DNA of 64,000 nucleotides from Spongiivirga sp046524175 (GTDB taxonomy: Bacteria; Bacteroidota; Bacteroidia; Flavobacteriales; Flavobacteriaceae): the NCBI RefSeq assembly GCF_046524175.1, contig NZ_JBEFZF010000004.1, forward strand, positions 310,001-374,000, in the 5' to 3' direction. The notes beneath the pieces were generated by a model, which was not told the origin of the DNA, made no database searches, and worked only from the letters and a program-made list of their open reading frames with translations. A program made the position numbers and the translations under genes. Of this stretch, positions 7,684-16,405 are shown in pieces (within the stretch, counting starts at the first letter, position 1; the number at the start of each line of letters is the position of its first letter).

Positions 7684-8498
7684 TTAAACAGCCAGAAATA
7701 AAGTAAAGCACCTATTCCTCCCATTAATATTGTTAAGAAAACTACAATAGTAGTTTGTAAAATGTAGAACAGAATAGTTTTATAAAAACTCTCAAAAATT
7801 GATATGTTATATAGACGTTTGAATAAGTAACCTTGATAGAAAATTGTAAGTGGAGTGATTACTAGAGGGGGGATTGGAGAATTACCAAAAAGAGGCAATA
7901 GTAGAATTAAAGCAAGAGACGAGGCTATGGAAGCTTGGGCAGCCATATAATAGTTGATTACAACATGTTCGGCATAATTATGTTTTCTTTTTGTAATAAA
8001 AATAAGATAGCTAGCAATCGCATTAATAGGGGTTGTAACAATAGTAATTAATCCAAGAAAATCTATGAATTTTCCCATCACATCCGAGAACATTTTACTA
8101 CTCTCTATAAACTTTTCTTTTTGTTCAGGTGTTAGGTCTTCAAGTTTTCTGTTGCCCAGCATACTAGTGTTGAATTCGTTAATAAGTGTATCGTCTGTAT
8201 AAAAATTCTTTAATAAAAAAACATAAATTCCCAAAACCGTGAGTGATACGGCAACATAAGCAATGACATTCAAATATCGTTTTCGAATCCCTTCAATGTA
8301 GCCTTGAATTACTAATTCAGGTTTTATGAGCAAGTGCCAAAAAGTTAGAAATAACTTATTATCTGAAACAAGATATTCTTCTCTTGCCTCGTTAAAAATA
8401 CTTTTTACTGTAAATCGGTTCTTAACGATTTTGGCACCGCAACTACCACAAAAATCATTCTGATATGGTAAATAGGTAGCGCAGTTTTTGCAATACAT
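7680..8498 (-). CDS. DUF3667 membrane protein with N-terminal zinc ribbon (copy 2)
   Basis: 272 residues with CKNC and CGSC at the N-terminus, KNRFTVKSIFNEAREEY, the IEGIRKRYLNVIAY block and then several hydrophobic helices. It is a tandem duplicate of the downstream neighbour and overlaps cdaA by 1 nt at its start. No function is established for DUF3667. The tight coupling to a c-di-AMP synthase is suggestive only: such proteins are also found away from cdaA. Confidence 0.85.
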   Translation of the reverse strand: MYCKNCATYLPYQNDFCGSCGAKIVKNRFTVKSIFNEAREEYLVSDNKLFLTFWHLLIKPELVIQGYIEGIRKRYLNVIAYVAVSLTVLGIYVFLLKNFYTDDTLINEFNTSMLGNRKLEDLTPEQKEKFIESSKMFSDVMGKFIDFLGLITIVTTPINAIASYLIFITKRKHNYAEHVVINYYMAAQASIASSLALILLLPLFGNSPIPPLVITPLTIFYQGYLFKRLYNISIFESFYKTILFYILQTTIVVFLTILMGGIGALLYFWLFK

Positions 8499-9286
8499 TA
8501 AGCCAAATCTTTTTTAAGGGTTAAAGCCAATTCTTCCATATCACTAAACAACATAAATTCGCCATCTCTTACATAACTCACTTGACCCGTTTCCTCAGAA
8601 ACGACTAATACCAAGGCATCGGTTTTTTCTGATATGCCTACCGCTGCACGGTGACGTAAACCAAATCGCGAAGGAATCGTTCTAGAACTGGAAACCGGCA
8701 AAATAACACGTGTTGCTACTACATAATTGCCTGATATAAGGGCGGCACCATCGTGAAGTGGACTGTTTTTAAAGAAAATACTTTCTAAAATAGGTTGGTT
8801 AATTTCGGCGTTCATTAAGTCACCCGTATTTCGTAAAAAGTCTAGCTTGTTATTTCGTTCAATAACTAGTAATACACCAGTGCGGGTTTTTGCCATTTTT
8901 GCACAGGCATTTACTATAGCATCAACATCGGTTTCGGTGACTAGTTGATTTTCTTTTAAAAATCGGAGACGTTTAGCAATACCACCACCTCGGGTAGCGA
9001 AATTGGTAGAACCGATCATCAGCAAGAATTTCCGAATTTCTTGTTGAAAAACGACAATCAAAGCAATAACACCGACACTAATGAAAGCTCCTAGAATATT
9101 ACTTAGCAAAAGCATATCAAGCGCCTTGGTTAATTGCCATATCAGCGTTACGATTACAATACCTATAAAAATATTGATCGCTACGGTACCCTTTACTAAT
9201 TTGTAAACATAGTAGAGCAGTAGTGCCACCAATATAATATCGATGATATCGATTATACCAAAATCAAGAAATTTGAAATTGCCCAA
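8498..9286 (-). CDS. cdaA: Diadenylate cyclase CdaA (c-di-AMP synthase)
   Basis: Condenses two ATP into c-di-AMP, a second messenger tied to potassium, osmotic and cell-wall homeostasis. Three membrane helices (about 10-90) are followed by the DisA_N catalytic domain with DGA at 179-181 (in SPLHDGAALI) and RHR at 211-213 (in GLRHRAAVGIS), both needed for catalysis. The total of 262 residues matches the CdaA/DacA class. A 214-nt leader separates it from folP upstream on the same strand; the folP-cdaA order is common in Bacteroidota. The leader holds a small palindrome (CTCGAT/ATCGAG near 9300) but no regulatory element I can name. Confidence 0.94.
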   Translation of the reverse strand: MGNFKFLDFGIIDIIDIILVALLLYYVYKLVKGTVAINIFIGIVIVTLIWQLTKALDMLLLSNILGAFISVGVIALIVVFQQEIRKFLLMIGSTNFATRGGGIAKRLRFLKENQLVTETDVDAIVNACAKMAKTRTGVLLVIERNNKLDFLRNTGDLMNAEINQPILESIFFKNSPLHDGAALISGNYVVATRVILPVSSSRTIPSRFGLRHRAAVGISEKTDALVLVVSEETGQVSYVRDGEFMLFSDMEELALTLKKDLA

Positions 9287-9500
9287 TGGTTAGTGTTTGC
9301 TCGATAATCGAGATTTAAATACTTTGGGTTAGCCCCCCAATCAAAATTGTTTTCCCACTAATACTTCTCTGGTACTCCCAGCGGTAGTGTACCGTAAAAA
9401 TAGGAAAATAAGTTGGATAGAAATTCTATGTATTTAGTCAGTAGTAACTGGTAACAGCAGACTGTTTTTATAATACGATATATGAATCTTAAATAAGAAA

Positions 9501-10328
9501 TCAATTAATAATCAATCGTTCAACCAAGTTTATGCATTCTACTGCTTCCTTGACATCATGTACTCTTAAAATATTTGCTCCTTTTAATAGAGCGATGCTA
9601 TGTAATGCAGTAGTCCCGTTTAGTGCATCTTTCGGAGCGATGTTTAACATCTTATAAATCATCGATTTTCTTGAAAGCCCTACTAGTATAGGTTTTTTTA
9701 GGGTTTTAAAAAGTTCAAGATTATTTAAAATCTCATAATTGTGATTTAAAGTTTTACCAAAACCAAAACCGGGATCGATAATAATGTCGTTGATCCGATG
9801 ATCACGAGCACTAGCCGATTTTTCGGAGAAATAATAGATCATCTCTTTTATCAGATTATCATACTCAGGATCATTTTGCATATTTTGGGGTGTACCTTTC
9901 ATATGCATCATGATGTAAGGTACTTGATATTCAAAAATAGTTCCGAACATATTTGCATCTAAGTTTCCGGCTGAAATATCATTAATGATAGCAGCACCAA
10001 CTTCAATACTTTTTTTAGCTACTTCACTTCTAAAGGTGTCTACCGAAATGATAATTTCTGGAAACTTTTTAATTAATAAGGTGACAATAGGTATTACGCG
10101 ATTTAGTTCTTCATCCTCAGAAACATGTTCGGCACCTGGTCTTGAACTGTATCCACCAATATCGATGAATGTTGCGCCCTCATTTAACATTGTTTCGGTT
10201 TTGAATAAGATATCACTTTCATTTTTATACCGACCCCCATCGTAAAATGAATCTGGGGTAATATTTAAAATACCCATTACTTTAGGAGATGAAAGATCAA
10301 TCAATGTTCCTTTACAATTTATGGTCAT
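9501..10328 (-). CDS. folP: Dihydropteroate synthase
   Basis: Folate pathway enzyme joining 4-aminobenzoate to dihydropterin pyrophosphate; the sulfonamide target. The 275 residues contain MGILNITPDSFYDGGRY (about 18-34), GATFIDIGGYSSRPGAE, the INDISAGN strand, IIDPGFGFGKT and the closing RVHDVKEAVE, all diagnostic and in the right order. The gene diverges from the DUF1599 gene, with 68 nt between the starts. On its strand TAAATTTG at 10386-10379 matches the -7 consensus, though a TTTG -33 element is only 16 nt further upstream. Confidence 0.95.
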   Translation of the reverse strand: MTINCKGTLIDLSSPKVMGILNITPDSFYDGGRYKNESDILFKTETMLNEGATFIDIGGYSSRPGAEHVSEDEELNRVIPIVTLLIKKFPEIIISVDTFRSEVAKKSIEVGAAIINDISAGNLDANMFGTIFEYQVPYIMMHMKGTPQNMQNDPEYDNLIKEMIYYFSEKSASARDHRINDIIIDPGFGFGKTLNHNYEILNNLELFKTLKKPILVGLSRKSMIYKMLNIAPKDALNGTTALHSIALLKGANILRVHDVKEAVECINLVERLIIN

Positions 10329-10396
10329 AGTTGGTTAAATGTCTTTTCTCTATTTAAAATATTTAAGCGAAATTTACACAAATTTACAACGATCAC

Positions 10397-10936
10397 ATGC
10401 AGCAAACCGCAGAACAGTACGACGCGATTATTAAAAAATGCAGAGACCTTTTTATTAATAAGATGAAGGATTACGGGAGTGCATGGAGAATACTGCGTTT
10501 ACCGTCGTTAACGGATCAAATTTTTATCAAGGCACAACGTATTAGAAGTTTGCAAGAAAATGAAACACAAAAGGTAGCAGAAGGGGAGGTTTCTGAATTT
10601 ATTGGGATAATTAACTACTCAGTAATGGCATTGGTACAAATTGAATTAGGTATAGCCGAACAACCTGATCTTAATCTTGAAAAAGCGACCGATTTATACG
10701 ATAGGCATATTGGTATTACCAAGCAATTAATGCTAGACAAAAACCATGATTACGGAGAGGCTTGGCGTGATATGCGCGTAGCTTCATTAACCGATCTTAT
10801 TTTGCAGAAATTACTACGCGTAAAGCAAATAGAGGATAACAAAGGTAAAACTCTAGTGTCTGAAGGTATCGATGCCAACTATCAAGATATGATCAATTAT
10901 GCGGTGTTCGCAATGATTCATTTAAAGCAGTTTTAA
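10397..10936 (+). CDS. DUF1599 protein with internal duplication
   Basis: 179-residue soluble protein made of two similar halves. KMKDYGSAWRILRLPSLTDQ (about 22-41) recurs as KNHDYGEAWRDMRVASLTDL (about 114-133), each followed by a helix with Arg/Lys and a SE(F/G)-type acidic stretch leading to INYSVMA or INYAVFA. This is the DUF1599 (nucleotide modification associated) fold family. The biochemical role is not known to me. In Bacteroidota this gene usually precedes the DoxX/BT_3928 gene and tpiA, as here (10 nt gap). Confidence 0.85.
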   Translation: MQQTAEQYDAIIKKCRDLFINKMKDYGSAWRILRLPSLTDQIFIKAQRIRSLQENETQKVAEGEVSEFIGIINYSVMALVQIELGIAEQPDLNLEKATDLYDRHIGITKQLMLDKNHDYGEAWRDMRVASLTDLILQKLLRVKQIEDNKGKTLVSEGIDANYQDMINYAVFAMIHLKQF

Positions 10937-10946
10937 AAAATAGTTT

Positions 10947-12683
10947 ATGCAAATCATCTTCCAGTTATGCCGAATGATTGTCGGCGTTTTGTTTATTATC
11001 TCCGGTTTTGTTAAGCTAACAGATCCACTTGGTTTTTCATATAAATTGGAAGAATACTTTGCTCCTGAGGTATTAGGCCTTGATTTTTTAACTCCGCATG
11101 CGCTGACCATTGCGATGAGTATTGTCATTTTCGAATGCATTTTAGGAGTAATGCTCATTCTGGGTGATGCACCAAAATTTACGTCGTGGAGCTTATTAAT
11201 TTTGATCATTTTTTTTACTGGATTAACAGGATATTCTGCCATTACTGGTAAAGTGACTGATTGCGGTTGTTTCGGTGATGCCATGAAATTAACTCCGCTA
11301 CAATCGTTTATAAAAGATCTGGTGCTATTGGTCCTAATTTTGGTTATCTTTTTTAATCGGCACAAGTTAAAACCGCTTTTTACGAAACGTATAGCCATTA
11401 TTGGTTCAGTGTTGGCACTTATTGTTAGCACCGTGTACACAATGTATATGTTTAATCACTTGCCTGCAATTGATTTTAGACCCTATAAAATAGGAGCAAA
11501 CATTCCAGATAATATGATTGTTCCTGAAGATGCGCCTAAGGCTGTTTTTGATTATTACTGGAAGTTTGATGTTAACGGAACGGAAGAGGTCATTAAGACT
11601 GCGGGCGACTATCCTAGTTCTGATGGAACCTTTATTTCAGTAGAGACCGAAATGGTTGAGCCCGGTTATGAACCACCTATACATGATTACATCATGGAAC
11701 GAGATGGAGTGGATTATACAGAGCAGTTAATGCAAGAGGAACATCTTATCATTCTTCATGCTTATAGTATCGATAAATCAGCAAAAGAAGGCTTTGAAGC
11801 AATGAAGCCCAAATTAGAGGAAGCTGGGAAAATGGGCTATAAGCTAATAGGAATGACAGCTTCGTCTCCCAATGAAATTAAAACTATAAAAGAGGAATAT
11901 GGATTTAATTTTGATTTTTACTTCTGTGATGAAACTACTTTGAAGACGATGATCCGTTCGAATCCAGGAGTTTTAAAACTATCTAAGGGTACTATCCTTC
12001 AAAAACTACATTATAACGATATTGACAAGCTTGAATTAGAGAAAGTTGGAGCACCCTTATCAAATATTAATGTTGCTTTAAAAAAACAACTAGAGGTTAT
12101 TTCGAATACAGATCAAGGTATACGGTTTACATTAATGCAAGCCACCAAGGAAGGAAAGGATTCTGTGGCAAGACGATATGGCATTCCTGTCCAAAAAGAA
12201 ACGAAAGACTATTTTGATCTGTATCGAGAAATAGATTCCGTAAATCTAATTAAAGCTGAAAATATTTTGGCGAAACATGGATATCCCGGAAAATCAACTG
12301 TCGGTGAACCTGAAAACAATGCCATATGGTATGTTATTCAACACAATATGGATAAGATTGGGACTTATATCGATCTTATTAAAAAAGCAGGAGAGAACGG
12401 TGAAATAGACAAAATCTTAGTTGCTACAATGGAGGACAGATATTTAATGCATCAAGAAAAGCCCCAGATTTATGGCACACAAGGAAGGTCTTACGAACCG
12501 GGTAAGGAATTTATTTGGCCGATACAAGAACCGAAAAAAGTCAATGCATTACGGAAGGAAATGGGTTTTGATACTACCGTAGAAGAGTATGCTCTTGCTT
12601 TGTATGGCGATGCCTTTGTATATATGGAATTAACTATAGAAGATGCCATGCGATTAAAGAAGGAAGCAGCAAAGAATAAATAA
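10947..12683 (+). CDS. BT_3928-type DoxX/MauE membrane protein fused to a DUF6624 domain
   Basis: 578-residue protein. Residues of about 1-150 are a four-helix DoxX/MauE-like membrane domain with a conserved DCGCFGDAM cysteine pair. Residues 170-365 are a periplasmic or thioredoxin-like region typical of the BT_3928 family, which usually ends near there. A further 200 residues follow (about 375-575) with KAENILAKHGYPGKSTVGEP, AIWYVIQHN, and MEDRYLMHQEKPQIYGTQ, the pattern I recognise as DUF6624. The fusion is unusual as far as I know. The first part suggests membrane-linked thiol redox chemistry. It lies 10 nt after DUF1599 and 11 nt before the permease gene, so it is mid-operon. Confidence 0.8.
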   Translation: MQIIFQLCRMIVGVLFIISGFVKLTDPLGFSYKLEEYFAPEVLGLDFLTPHALTIAMSIVIFECILGVMLILGDAPKFTSWSLLILIIFFTGLTGYSAITGKVTDCGCFGDAMKLTPLQSFIKDLVLLVLILVIFFNRHKLKPLFTKRIAIIGSVLALIVSTVYTMYMFNHLPAIDFRPYKIGANIPDNMIVPEDAPKAVFDYYWKFDVNGTEEVIKTAGDYPSSDGTFISVETEMVEPGYEPPIHDYIMERDGVDYTEQLMQEEHLIILHAYSIDKSAKEGFEAMKPKLEEAGKMGYKLIGMTASSPNEIKTIKEEYGFNFDFYFCDETTLKTMIRSNPGVLKLSKGTILQKLHYNDIDKLELEKVGAPLSNINVALKKQLEVISNTDQGIRFTLMQATKEGKDSVARRYGIPVQKETKDYFDLYREIDSVNLIKAENILAKHGYPGKSTVGEPENNAIWYVIQHNMDKIGTYIDLIKKAGENGEIDKILVATMEDRYLMHQEKPQIYGTQGRSYEPGKEFIWPIQEPKKVNALRKEMGFDTTVEEYALALYGDAFVYMELTIEDAMRLKKEAAKNK

Positions 12684-12694
12684 ATCGCTAATCA

Positions 12695-13768
12695 TTGATC
12701 AGTAAGCTTATAAATAAATTAATGTATGCGGGCATCACTTTATTCGGTGTGGTAACCGTTATTTTCTTGCTATTGAATAAACTTCCAGGCGATGCAGCAC
12801 AGATGATATTGGGTCAAGCGGAGAGCGAAGAGCAAATTGTCGCAGTGAAGAAAAAGTACGGACTGGACAAGCCCTTGTTAGCACAATACGGCTATTTTTT
12901 AAACGATATTTCGCTTATTTCGGGGCATTCTACTAACCCAGAAGACTTCACATATTTAAGAAAAGGAAAATACAATGCTATTAAATTGTTCACTCTTGGT
13001 AAAAGTGCGATTGTTTTAAAATGGCCTTATTTAAGAGAATCCTATCAAAAAACAGATAAGAAGGTAACCGCAATTATTGCCGAGACGCTTCCAAATACAT
13101 TTGTTTTAGCGGTAGCAGCCATTACCATTGCTATTATTCTTGGTATTTTATTCGGAATAGTTTCCGCATTATTTAAAGATCGATGGGTAGACAAAGCGAT
13201 TCAGGTCTTTAGCACTTTTGGTATGAGTGTTCCTTCTTTTTTTAGTGCTATTTTGTTTGCCTGGTTATTTGGTTTCGTACTGTATAAATACACGCATCTT
13301 AATATGACGGGAAGTTTGTATGAAGTTGACGACTTTGGTGAAGGAATCTTTATTCGTTGGAAAAACTTGATTTTGCCTGCCATTGTTTTGGGTATACGTC
13401 CTCTTGCAGTGGTGATACAACTTATGCGCAATTCACTTTTAGAAGTTTTACAACAAGAATACATTCGCACGGCGAGGGCGAAGGGACTTTCAAGTTTTCA
13501 GGTAATCTGGAGGCATGCTTTAAAAAATGCATTAAATCCGGTTGTAACGGCTATTTCAGGTTGGTTTGCTAGCATGCTAGCGGGAGCCGTTTTTGTTGAA
13601 TATATTTTTGGGTGGAACGGCTTGGGAAAACAGCTGGTAGAAGCCTTAAATTTTAAAGACTTACCGGTCGTTACAGGTTCTGTACTTGTGATAGCAACAA
13701 TGTTCGTTTTAATCAATATTTTTGTGGACTTAATCTATGGATGGTTAGATCCGAAAGTAAATATGTAA
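12695..13768 (+). CDS. ABC transporter permease, DppB/OppB family, without partners
   Basis: Inner-membrane permease of the peptide/nickel importer class (357 residues). An N-terminal helix is followed by LPGDAAQMILGQ and KYGLDKPLLAQYGYFL, the usual OppB N-terminal pattern, then five more helices and the EAA loop EYIRTARAKGLSSFQVIWRH that contacts the ATPase. The start is TTG at 12695, 11 nt after the previous stop; no ATG lies nearby. The loop after helix 1 is longer than usual. No binding protein, second permease or ATPase gene is near, so it must pair with proteins encoded elsewhere or act alone. Confidence 0.88.
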   Translation: MISKLINKLMYAGITLFGVVTVIFLLLNKLPGDAAQMILGQAESEEQIVAVKKKYGLDKPLLAQYGYFLNDISLISGHSTNPEDFTYLRKGKYNAIKLFTLGKSAIVLKWPYLRESYQKTDKKVTAIIAETLPNTFVLAVAAITIAIILGILFGIVSALFKDRWVDKAIQVFSTFGMSVPSFFSAILFAWLFGFVLYKYTHLNMTGSLYEVDDFGEGIFIRWKNLILPAIVLGIRPLAVVIQLMRNSLLEVLQQEYIRTARAKGLSSFQVIWRHALKNALNPVVTAISGWFASMLAGAVFVEYIFGWNGLGKQLVEALNFKDLPVVTGSVLVIATMFVLINIFVDLIYGWLDPKVNM

Positions 13769-13794
13769 CCAGACCAAATAACAACTAAGTAAAA

Positions 13795-14556
13795 ATGAGA
13801 AAGAAAATTGTAGCGGGAAATTGGAAGATGAACCTTACCAGTGTACAATCAGAAGATTTAGTAGCTGGAATTAGTGAAAAATTGAAAAATTTTGATAGTA
13901 ATGGAAAGCGAATTATAGTAGCTCCAACCTTCGTAAATCTAGTTCCCGTTATTAATTGCGAAGACAGAGATACAGCAATTGAGGTAGCCGCACAAAATAT
14001 GCATCAGGCGTCTAGTGGAGCATATACAGGTGAAATTGCTGCCAATATGTTGCAAACCATCGGGGTGCCAAATGTGATTTTGGGTCATTCTGAACGACGC
14101 GCTTATTTTGGTGAGACAGATACACTTTTAGCAGAAAAGGTGGAGGTTGCTTTAGAGCATAATATGCAAATCATATTTTGCTTTGGTGAAGAATTAGAAG
14201 ACAGAAAGGCAGGAAAACATTTTGATGTGGTAGAAAGTCAACTTAAAAATGCACTTTTTCAACTACCTGACAGTGCTTGGAAAGATATTGTTCTAGCATA
14301 TGAACCGGTTTGGGCCATTGGTACGGGCGAAACCGCATCTCCTGAACAAGCACAAGAAATGCATGAGTTCATCAGAAAAACGATCGCATTGGCATATGGA
14401 AATGCAATAGCTGACGAAGTATCTATTTTATATGGTGGAAGTGTGAAGCCAGCGAATGCTAAAGAAATTTTTTCAAAACCAGATGTCGACGGTGGGTTAA
14501 TTGGTGGTGCATCACTTAAAGCCGATGACTTTTTTGCGATTATTGATGCAATGTAG
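13795..14556 (+). CDS. tpiA: Triosephosphate isomerase
   Basis: Glycolytic interconversion of dihydroxyacetone phosphate and glyceraldehyde 3-phosphate in the cytoplasm. The 253-residue sequence has the start KIVAGNWKMN (Asn and Lys of the active site), catalytic His in LGHSERR, the glutamate in LAYEPVWAIGTGE and the phosphate-binding ILYGGSVKP and GGLIGGASL. It follows the permease gene by 26 nt and leads towards prmA and clpS, a neighbourhood common in Flavobacteriia. Ordinary in all respects. Confidence 0.98.
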   Translation: MRKKIVAGNWKMNLTSVQSEDLVAGISEKLKNFDSNGKRIIVAPTFVNLVPVINCEDRDTAIEVAAQNMHQASSGAYTGEIAANMLQTIGVPNVILGHSERRAYFGETDTLLAEKVEVALEHNMQIIFCFGEELEDRKAGKHFDVVESQLKNALFQLPDSAWKDIVLAYEPVWAIGTGETASPEQAQEMHEFIRKTIALAYGNAIADEVSILYGGSVKPANAKEIFSKPDVDGGLIGGASLKADDFFAIIDAM

Positions 14557-14570
14557 ACAAAAGACTAATG

Positions 14571-14593
14571 TCAGGTTGAGCGCAGTCGAAACC
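14571..14593 (+). repeat. Single-arm copy of the repeat seen at 2295-2340
   Basis: TCAGGTTGAGCG (14571-14582), then CAGTCGAAACCT, matches the left arm of the ftsY-side hairpin with four substitutions. It lies between tpiA and prmA. Here the complementary arm is missing, so it would not form the long hairpin. Confidence 0.6.
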
Positions 14594-14656
14594 TCTTCTT
14601 AGAAGAATACAAAGAGCATCCAAATACGTTTAACAATAGTATAGCTCAAAAAGAAC

Positions 14657-15493
14657 ATGTCCACTTACCTTGCATACCATTTTACGATTAAACCCTTAAA
14701 ACCGGCTACCGAAATTCTTATTGCAGAATTAGGGTATGCCGGTTTTGAGAGTTTTGTGGAAACTGAGACTGGGTTTACCGCTTACATCCAAGAAGTGGAT
14801 TTTACACCGTCTATTTTCGAAGATATTTTCATTTTACAATCGGATGAATTTAAAATAAGTTACACCTCAGAAAAAATAGCGCAAGTAAATTGGAATGCCG
14901 AATGGGAGCGTAGTTTTGATCCTATTGTTGTTGCTGAGAAATGTACGGTAAGGGCACCTTTTCATAAAAAGCCAACAACCCTATATGATATTATTATCGA
15001 ACCTAAAATGTCATTTGGTACGGGTCATCATGAAACAACACACATGATGTTACAATTGATGATGGAACAGGAATTTGATGATAAAGATGTGTTAGATATG
15101 GGTTGTGGTACAGGTGTTCTTGCTATTATGGCTTCCAAAATGGATGCAGCTAACATTGATGCAATTGATATTGATACATGGTGCTATGAGAATACAATTG
15201 AGAATATCGATAGAAATAAATGTGAGAACATTAAAGCCTATTTAGGAGATGCGAGTATGTTGAATAATCAAACTTATGATCGTGTGATTGCAAATATTAA
15301 CAGAAACATACTGTTAGCAGATCTTCCTAAGTACACTTCAGTATTAAAAAAGGATGGATTACTTTTTTTAAGTGGGTTCTATAAAGATGATATTCCGGAG
15401 ATTAAGCAAAAATGCGAATTACTCGGATTGGAGTTCCTTAAAAATGTGGAGAAAAATGAATGGGTGGGTTGTTTATTTGTTAACAAAACTTAA
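14657..15493 (+). CDS. prmA: Ribosomal protein L11 methyltransferase
   Basis: SAM-dependent enzyme that trimethylates ribosomal protein L11. The N-terminal substrate-recognition domain (about 1-95) precedes a Rossmann methyltransferase core. MSFGTGHHETTHMML (about 119-133) is the PrmA-specific motif; motif I is DMGCGTGVLAIMA, and IANINRNIL is the post-II motif (NPPY-like replaced by NINRN as in PrmA). Length 278. It is followed 49 nt later by clpS. Confidence 0.95.
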   Translation: MSTYLAYHFTIKPLKPATEILIAELGYAGFESFVETETGFTAYIQEVDFTPSIFEDIFILQSDEFKISYTSEKIAQVNWNAEWERSFDPIVVAEKCTVRAPFHKKPTTLYDIIIEPKMSFGTGHHETTHMMLQLMMEQEFDDKDVLDMGCGTGVLAIMASKMDAANIDAIDIDTWCYENTIENIDRNKCENIKAYLGDASMLNNQTYDRVIANINRNILLADLPKYTSVLKKDGLLFLSGFYKDDIPEIKQKCELLGLEFLKNVEKNEWVGCLFVNKT

Positions 15494-15542
15494 TGCTAAT
15501 TATTTTTTGAATTGATTGACATTCATTAATTTGGCTGCTAAG

Positions 15543-15818
15543 ATGAGCGTTAAAGAAGAAATATTAGAGGAAGTTCTTCTGGATGAAGAAGTAGTTAAGC
15601 AAAACGAAATTGTTTTGTATAATGATGATGTAAACACTTTCGACCATGTCATCGATACGCTTATTTATGCTTGTGAACACACTCCAGAACAAGCAGAGCA
15701 ATGCTCCATCATTGTACATTACAAAGGTAAGTGTACAGTTAAAACCGGACCCTACGAAGATTTAAAACCGCGTTGCTCAAAATTGTTGCAAGCCGGATTA
15801 AGCGCAGAAATAGTCTAA
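15543..15818 (+). CDS. clpS: ATP-dependent Clp protease adaptor ClpS
   Basis: Adaptor that hands N-end-rule substrates to ClpAP/ClpCP. The core NEIVLYNDDVNTFDHVIDTL and CSIIVHYKGKCTVKTGPYEDL is diagnostic, including the N-degron pocket residues around NDDxxT and HxKG. I start at ATG 15543 (MSVKEEIL, 91 residues) rather than TTG 15516, because family members begin just there and the TTG lies inside a promoter-like segment (TTTG at 15506-15509 and TTAATTTG at 15526-15533). That promoter would put the transcript start almost at the ATG, so the mRNA could be leaderless; this is inference. Confidence 0.93.
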   Translation: MSVKEEILEEVLLDEEVVKQNEIVLYNDDVNTFDHVIDTLIYACEHTPEQAEQCSIIVHYKGKCTVKTGPYEDLKPRCSKLLQAGLSAEIV

Positions 15819-15861
15819 ATCTGTATTGCCAATACACTGTTTTAGAGATAAAAATTGTTTT

Positions 15862-16380
15862 ATGAATTCAAATTTCATCATCATTACCATGTTGGTTGTT
15901 TTTTCATTATTTAGTTGTAAGGAAACGTCTGTGCCAACCGATGCCAATGAAACTATTTCGGATGCTAAAGGTCGTTATACTAAAGAGAAAGCAGCGATTC
16001 TATCAGTATTAAATGAAGAAACTAAGGCTGCCTTTACGCGAGATTACGAAACTTGGAAAGATCAGTGGGTTCATGAAGCCTATGTGACCAAAACATATAT
16101 GCAATTTACAGATAGTACGATGACTGAAACAGTTGGATGGAATGAAATAAACCAATTTGTACTCACCTATTTCAAGGACCATCCTGAGCCAGATCCGTTG
16201 CCACAGCTGTTGCAGGATATTGATGTGCGTCTTTATGAGAATGGGGCATGGGTTAGCTATAACCAAGAGGATCCGGAGCGAGGTTTGAAAAGAGAAACCC
16301 GCCTAATGGAAAAAATAGGGAACCAATGGAAAATTGCTGGTATGCATACTACCATTTACGGCGATGAAAATCGAGAGTAG
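15862..16380 (+). CDS. Lipoprotein with SnoaL/NTF2-like domain
   Basis: 172 residues. MNSNFIIITMLVVFSLFSC is a lipoprotein signal peptide with the lipid-acceptor Cys19. The rest has a cystatin-like SnoaL/DUF4440 pattern: an amphipathic helix (ILSVLNEETKAAFTRDYETW), a W-rich middle (TVGWNEINQF), and strands VRLYENGAWVSYNQ and GNQWKIAGMHTT. Such domains bind small ligands or act as small enzymes; no function can be assigned. I chose ATG 15862 because it begins the signal peptide; the frame is open to 15826. It follows clpS by 43 nt. Confidence 0.75.
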   Translation: MNSNFIIITMLVVFSLFSCKETSVPTDANETISDAKGRYTKEKAAILSVLNEETKAAFTRDYETWKDQWVHEAYVTKTYMQFTDSTMTETVGWNEINQFVLTYFKDHPEPDPLPQLLQDIDVRLYENGAWVSYNQEDPERGLKRETRLMEKIGNQWKIAGMHTTIYGDENRE

Positions 16381-16405
16381 CTCCGTCAAGACATCAATCA
16401 TTTAT

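Noticed and set aside
9287..9500. A c-di-AMP or folate riboswitch in the cdaA leader
   Set aside because: Only small palindromes are present and no known aptamer consensus can be recognised.
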